Position numbers and translations under genes: made by a program. Below, piece after piece: positions 7,593-11,585 of a stretch of 11,585 bases of DNA. Position 1 is the first letter of the stretch; each line of letters opens with the position of its first letter. This DNA is from an uncultured Ruminococcus sp. Its GTDB lineage: Bacteria > Bacillota > Clostridia > Oscillospirales > Ruminococcaceae. Under the pieces are notes generated by a model. The model did not search any database and was not told where the DNA came from. It saw only the letters and a list, made by a program, of their open reading frames with translations. The DNA lies in the NCBI GenBank assembly GCA_947174085.1, contig CAMWHN010000038.1, forward strand, positions 1-11,585. Direction: 5' to 3'.

Positions 7593-10500
7593 TTAGAACA
7601 AATCAAAATCGTCAGTATCGTTCCCATAGTCATCACTATTCAAATTTGATTCAGCTGTTTCAAGAATAGGTTCTTCTTCGTCTTCAAAGTCATCATCATA
7701 ACTGTCAGTATCTTTGTCAGTTTCATGCGTTGTATAGCCATTATCTTCAAATTCTTCATCATCACTTTGATAATCTTCAATGAAATCTGTTGCCGGCATT
7801 GGAATATCATCATCTTCTTCAAAATGCTGTTTCAAGTCAATTTCATCTTGATTTGCATCAAGTACTTTTACATCAAGACCAAGTGACTGCATTTCTTTGA
7901 TTAATACTTTGAACGATTCTGGAATACCAGCTTTTGGAACATTTTGACCTTTTACGATATGTTCATAAGTGTTGACACGTCCAACAGTATCATCAGATTT
8001 TACTGTCAAAATTTCCTGCAAAGTATATGCCGCACCATAAGCTTCCAATGCCCAAACTTCCATTTCACCGAAACGCTGACCGCCAAATTGTGCTTTACCA
8101 CCCAAAGGCTGTTGTGTAACTAGTGAATAAGGACCTACAGAACGTGCATGAATTTTATCATCTACCAGATGATGTAATTTTAAATAATACATATAGCCAA
8201 CAGTAACTCTGTTATCAAATTTTTCACCAGTACGACCGTCATAAAGTGTAAATTTACCATCTTCGTTCATGTCAATGGCTTTTGGATTAATTACTTTATC
8301 CATTTGATTTAATTCAAACGGTTCGTTACGATAAGGCGCATTTTTTTCATTTGCTTCACGGAAACAAGCACGGATATCATCTTCATGTGCGCCGTCAAAA
8401 ACAGGTGTCATAATATGCCAACCCAAAGCCTTTGCACTCATACCCAAATGTACTTCTAAAACCTGTCCGATATTCATACGAGACGGTACGCCCAAAGGAT
8501 TTAATACAATATCAAGCGGTGTGCCATCCGGTAAGAATGGCATATCTTCTTCTGGCAAGATTCGGGAAACAACACCCTTATTACCATGTCTGCCAGCCAT
8601 TTTGTCACCGACAGAAATTTTACGTTTCTGTGCAATATAGCAACGTACTAATTGATTTACGCCTGTACCAAGTTCAGAAACTTCTGCATTCATATCATCA
8701 TTGGCTTTTTCGCCACGTCTGAAAATTTTTACATCAATTACAATACCGCCTTCACCATGCGGAACTTTCAAAGAATTATCACGCACTTCACGAGCTTTTT
8801 CGCCGAAAATTGCTCTTAATAATCTTTCTTCTGCTGTTAATTCCGTTTCGCCCTTTGGTGTTACTTTACCAACAAGAATATCTCCTGCTGTTACTTCTGC
8901 ACCAATGCGAATAATACCATGTTCGTCAAGATTTTTCAATGCATCTTCACCAACATTTGGAATATCTCTTGTAATTTCTTCTGGACCTAGTTTTGTATCA
9001 CGGCATTCTAATTCATATTCTTCAATATGAATTGATGTAAATACATCTTCACGCACTAATCTTTCGTTCAGTAATACAGCATCTTCATAGTTATAGCCCT
9101 CCCATGTCATAAAGCCAATCAGAGCATTCTTACCAAGTGAAATTTCACCATCAGAAGTTGCAGGACCGTCAGCCAAAACTTGCCCTTTGCGGATAGTATC
9201 TCCCACACTGACAATTGGTCTTTGATTGACACAAGTATCCTGATTAGAACGTTGAAATTTAATTAATTCATAACTATGATTTACTGTATTTGTATCCTGA
9301 ACAATAATTTTATCAGCAGACACAAATGTAACAATGCCATCTGTTTCAGAAAGCACACAAACACCAGAGTCAACAGCAGCCTTATATTCCATACCTGTGC
9401 CAACAAATGGACGTTCTGTTTTTAACAATGGCACAGCTTGTCGTTGCATGTTCGCACCCATTAAAGCACGGTTTGCATCGTCATTTTCTAAAAACGGAAT
9501 CATTGCCGTTGCGACAGAAACAACCATTTTTGGCGATACGTCCATGAAATCTACTCTATTGTTTTCACATTCCAGAATTTTATCACGGAATCTGGCATTT
9601 ACTTTTGGTCTAGCAAATTTACCTTCTTCTGTAAGAGGTTCATTTGCCTGTGCAACAACATAATTATCTTCTTCATCAGCCGGCATATATACAACTTCAT
9701 TTGTAACAACACCAGTTGCCTTGTCTACACGGCGATAAGGTGCTTCAATAAAGCCATATTCATTAATTTTTGCAAAAGTTGCCAAATAAGAAATCAAGCC
9801 GATATTAGGACCTTCCGGCGTTTCAATTGGACACATTCTTCCATAATGTGAATAGTGTACATCACGGACTTCAAATCCGGCACGGTCACGAGACAAACCA
9901 CCTGGACCCAGTGCAGAAAGTCTACGTTTATGTGTTAATTCTGCAAGTGGGTTATTTTGATCCATGAACTGTGACAAAGGCGAAGAACAGAAAAATTCTT
10001 TAATCTGAGACGTAACAGGACGTATATTAACCAAAGCTTGTGGCGTGATAACGTCCATATCTTGTGTTTGCAAATTCATACGCTCACGAATGCCACGCTC
10101 CATACGTGCCATACCAGAACGCATTGTATTTTGCAACAATTCACCAACACGGCGAATACGTCTATTGCCCAAATGGTCAATATCATCTATTGTGCCGACA
10201 CCTTCACAGAGATTTAAAAAATAACTTACAGAAGCATAAATATCATCTAACGTAATATGATTTGGCACAAGTTCTTCTGCACGTTTTTTGCAAACTGCTT
10301 TTAAATCCGCAGGGTCTGTATTATCTAAAATATCATGCAATACATGAATTGCAACTTTTTCGTTAATTCCAATTTCAGACGGGTCAAAATCTACATAATT
10401 TGCAAGGTCTACCATGCCATTACCAAGGACTTTAATTTCTTTTTCTACCATACGAGTAAGCGTTTGCCCTTGTTCGTTGGTATAATATTGCTTAGATTCT

Positions 10501-11498
10501 ACAGTTAAGAAAACTTCATAAATACCAGCTTGTTCAATTGCGTTTGCTTGTTCCAGTGTCAGCTTTTCACCAGCTTCTGCAAGAACTTCTCCAGTACGTT
10601 CGTTAATTACATTTCTGGAAACCATGCGCCCTGCTAAACGAGAAGCAATGCCAAGTTTTTTATTATATTTATAACGACCAAATTTGCACAAATCATAACG
10701 TCGAGGGTCAAAAAATAATATATCAAGATGTGCTTGCGCACTTTCTACTGTAGGAGGTTCACCGGGACGCAATTTTTTATAAACTTCAATTAAACCATCT
10801 TCAATATTTTTGGCAACATCTTTTTCAAGTATTGTCTGATAAAGTCTTTCATCATGTCCAAATTTTTCTTCAATTTCTTGGTCTGTTCCCAAGCCAATTG
10901 CACGCAAAAAAGTTGTCAATGGAATCTTACGGTTTTTATCAATACGCACATAGACAATATCATTGGAATCCATTTCATATTCTAACCATGCACCACGGTT
11001 CGGAATAATCGTAGACTTGAAAAGCTCTTTGCCCGTCTTGTCCTTTTCCATGCCGTAATAAACACCGGGAGAACGTACTAATTGCGATACAATGACACGT
11101 TCAGCACCGTTAATGACAAATGTTCCACTGTCTGTCATGAGTGGGAAATCACCCATGAAAATCTCACTTTCCTTGACTTCACCTGTTTCTTTATTCCAAA
11201 GTTTTGCGATAACACGCAGGGGAGATGCATACGTTGCCTGATGTTCTTTCGCTTTTGCAATTGTCTTATATTTTAGATGTTCGTCATCAAAACGATAGCC
11301 TACGAATGTCAAAACCAGATTGCCATTATAATCCGTTGCAGAGAAATCTTTAAAAACTTCTTTTAGTCCCTCATCTCGAAACCATTTATACGAATTTTTT
11401 TGAATTTCAATCAAGTTAGGCATATCCAGAACTTCCGGAATTTTGCCGAAACTCATTCTAACATTCTTACCGAGCTGTTTTGCGGTAACATTTACCAT
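7593..11498 (-). CDS. rpoB: DNA-directed RNA polymerase subunit beta
   Basis: 1301 residues. Landmarks in order: PNLIEIQKNSY (27-37); GDFPLMTDSGTFVINGAERVI (116-136) with VSQLVRSPGVYY; DDIDHLGNRR (438-447); the rifampicin-pocket region 504-530; HYGRMCPIETPEGPNIGL (551-568); DEEDNYVVAQAN (608-619); GDKMAGRHGNKG (964-975) with the active-site lysines K966 and K974; KAQFGGQRFGEMEVWALEAYG (1135-1155), the contact region with beta'. The protein is about 108 residues longer than Bacillus RpoB (1193). The excess is spread over the lobe (264-434), a loop before LYDGRTGE (about +26, 1038-1084) and a long acidic tail: 34 Asp/Glu among residues 1226-1301 with only two basic ones. Start ATG at 11498 has AAGGAGG 10 nt upstream. 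No minus-strand promoter is convincing in the 87 nt left before the window edge, so transcription probably begins further upstream, as in operons headed by ribosomal protein genes. Confidence 0.99.
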   Translation of the reverse strand: MVNVTAKQLGKNVRMSFGKIPEVLDMPNLIEIQKNSYKWFRDEGLKEVFKDFSATDYNGNLVLTFVGYRFDDEHLKYKTIAKAKEHQATYASPLRVIAKLWNKETGEVKESEIFMGDFPLMTDSGTFVINGAERVIVSQLVRSPGVYYGMEKDKTGKELFKSTIIPNRGAWLEYEMDSNDIVYVRIDKNRKIPLTTFLRAIGLGTDQEIEEKFGHDERLYQTILEKDVAKNIEDGLIEVYKKLRPGEPPTVESAQAHLDILFFDPRRYDLCKFGRYKYNKKLGIASRLAGRMVSRNVINERTGEVLAEAGEKLTLEQANAIEQAGIYEVFLTVESKQYYTNEQGQTLTRMVEKEIKVLGNGMVDLANYVDFDPSEIGINEKVAIHVLHDILDNTDPADLKAVCKKRAEELVPNHITLDDIYASVSYFLNLCEGVGTIDDIDHLGNRRIRRVGELLQNTMRSGMARMERGIRERMNLQTQDMDVITPQALVNIRPVTSQIKEFFCSSPLSQFMDQNNPLAELTHKRRLSALGPGGLSRDRAGFEVRDVHYSHYGRMCPIETPEGPNIGLISYLATFAKINEYGFIEAPYRRVDKATGVVTNEVVYMPADEEDNYVVAQANEPLTEEGKFARPKVNARFRDKILECENNRVDFMDVSPKMVVSVATAMIPFLENDDANRALMGANMQRQAVPLLKTERPFVGTGMEYKAAVDSGVCVLSETDGIVTFVSADKIIVQDTNTVNHSYELIKFQRSNQDTCVNQRPIVSVGDTIRKGQVLADGPATSDGEISLGKNALIGFMTWEGYNYEDAVLLNERLVREDVFTSIHIEEYELECRDTKLGPEEITRDIPNVGEDALKNLDEHGIIRIGAEVTAGDILVGKVTPKGETELTAEERLLRAIFGEKAREVRDNSLKVPHGEGGIVIDVKIFRRGEKANDDMNAEVSELGTGVNQLVRCYIAQKRKISVGDKMAGRHGNKGVVSRILPEEDMPFLPDGTPLDIVLNPLGVPSRMNIGQVLEVHLGMSAKALGWHIMTPVFDGAHEDDIRACFREANEKNAPYRNEPFELNQMDKVINPKAIDMNEDGKFTLYDGRTGEKFDNRVTVGYMYYLKLHHLVDDKIHARSVGPYSLVTQQPLGGKAQFGGQRFGEMEVWALEAYGAAYTLQEILTVKSDDTVGRVNTYEHIVKGQNVPKAGIPESFKVLIKEMQSLGLDVKVLDANQDEIDLKQHFEEDDDIPMPATDFIEDYQSDDEEFEDNGYTTHETDKDTDSYDDDFEDEEEPILETAESNLNSDDYGNDTDDFDLF
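9909..9989 (-). other. Rifampicin-resistance-determining region of rpoB
   Basis: Residues 504-530 align without gaps to Escherichia RpoB 507-533 (offset 3). Classic contact residues are wild type: Q510 (Ec Q513), F511, D513 (Ec D516), H523 (Ec H526), R526 (Ec R529) and S528 (Ec S531). Differences are C504 for Gly507, P507 for Gln510, A519 for Ser522, L521 for Ile524 and L527 for Ile530; the last three are also Bacillus residues. Confidence 0.85.
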
Positions 11499-11508
11499 AG
11501 GCGAATAA

Positions 11509-11515
11509 CCTCCTT
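11509..11515 (-). promoter_or_regulatory. Shine-Dalgarno of rpoB
   Basis: Minus-strand AAGGAGG lies 10 nt before the ATG at 11498-11496. It is a near-perfect complement of the 16S 3' end, and the spacing is slightly long. Confidence 0.85.
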
Positions 11516-11544
11516 AGAATTTTTACAGATTTTCAAAAAAATAC

Positions 11545-11573
11545 TTGACAAAATCCATATCATATGCTATACT
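11545..11573 (+). promoter_or_regulatory. Sigma-A-type promoter pointing out of the window, away from rpoB
   Basis: Plus-strand TTGACA (11545-11550), 17-bp spacer, TATACT (11568-11573), with TATGC before the -10 (extended TGn). It matches the ttcA promoter at 24 of 29 positions. The expected start, near 11580, is almost at the window edge, so the transcript is unseen. It would drive a gene divergent from rpoB or an antisense RNA into whatever lies upstream. Confidence 0.65.
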
Positions 11574-11585
11574 ATTTTATACTTG

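Noticed and set aside
7222..7596. 124-codon plus-strand frame across the rpoB-rpoC gap
   Set aside because: It is antisense to the conserved RpoC N-terminus and the intercistronic hairpin; no initiation signal and no recognisable protein.
7640..7822. 60-residue Met/Lys-rich minus-strand frame
   Set aside because: It is a shifted reading of the Asp/Glu-coding repeats in the rpoB tail; it has no ribosome site or conserved pattern.
1..11585. CRISPR arrays, insertion sequences, tRNA/rRNA genes, riboswitches, defence genes
   Set aside because: I looked for spaced direct repeats, transposase-like proteins, cloverleaf sequences and long structured leaders and saw none. The DNA is almost fully occupied by the five genes described.

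Overview
The window looks like ordinary chromosomal housekeeping DNA from an AT-rich, low-GC Gram-positive bacterium. A clostridial lineage close to Ruminococcus/Oscillospiraceae is my best guess. The support is: AGGAGG-type ribosome binding sites, sigma-A-type promoters (TTGACA, 17-bp spacer, TATAAT), RNA polymerase subunits that resemble Bacillus more than Escherichia (no large insertion in the RpoC trigger loop, acidic RpoB tail), and a TTG start codon. The assignment is inference, since no database search was possible.

Layout. Positions 1-1833 (+) encode a membrane-anchored PAS-GGDEF-EAL cyclic-di-GMP protein. Its GGDEF motif is degenerate (SGDKF), its EAL active site looks intact, and its N-terminus probably lies left of the window. 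A bidirectional terminator (1838-1872) separates it from a convergent two-gene minus-strand operon of tRNA-modification genes: a TtcA-type PP-loop thiolase (2598-3467) followed after 9 nt by a TcdA/ThiF-type E1-like enzyme (1875-2588). That operon has a full-consensus sigma-A promoter (3511-3539), one base after the terminator hairpin of rpoC (3541-3580). Then come rpoC (3595-7527, minus) and rpoB (7593-11498, minus), separated by 65 nt that hold a 10-bp GC-rich hairpin and the rpoC Shine-Dalgarno. Right of rpoB only 87 nt remain. They hold the rpoB Shine-Dalgarno and a promoter-like element pointing out of the window on the plus strand.

How the genes work together. RpoB and RpoC are the two large subunits of RNA polymerase and together form its active centre. 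The two tRNA genes, by family knowledge, act on neighbouring anticodon-loop positions (2-thiocytidine at 32; cyclization of t6A at 37). The cyclic-di-GMP gene is probably an independent unit.

I found no CRISPR array, mobile element, tRNA, rRNA or defence system, and no gene-free stretch above 300 nt. The most notable points are a ~110-residue insertion in the N-terminal third of RpoC, an EF-hand-like acidic loop in an expanded region of RpoB, natural substitutions at the edge of the RpoB rifampicin pocket, the rpoB-rpoC hairpin, and the closely packed terminator/promoter between rpoC and ttcA. I do not think the window contains a new multi-gene system.
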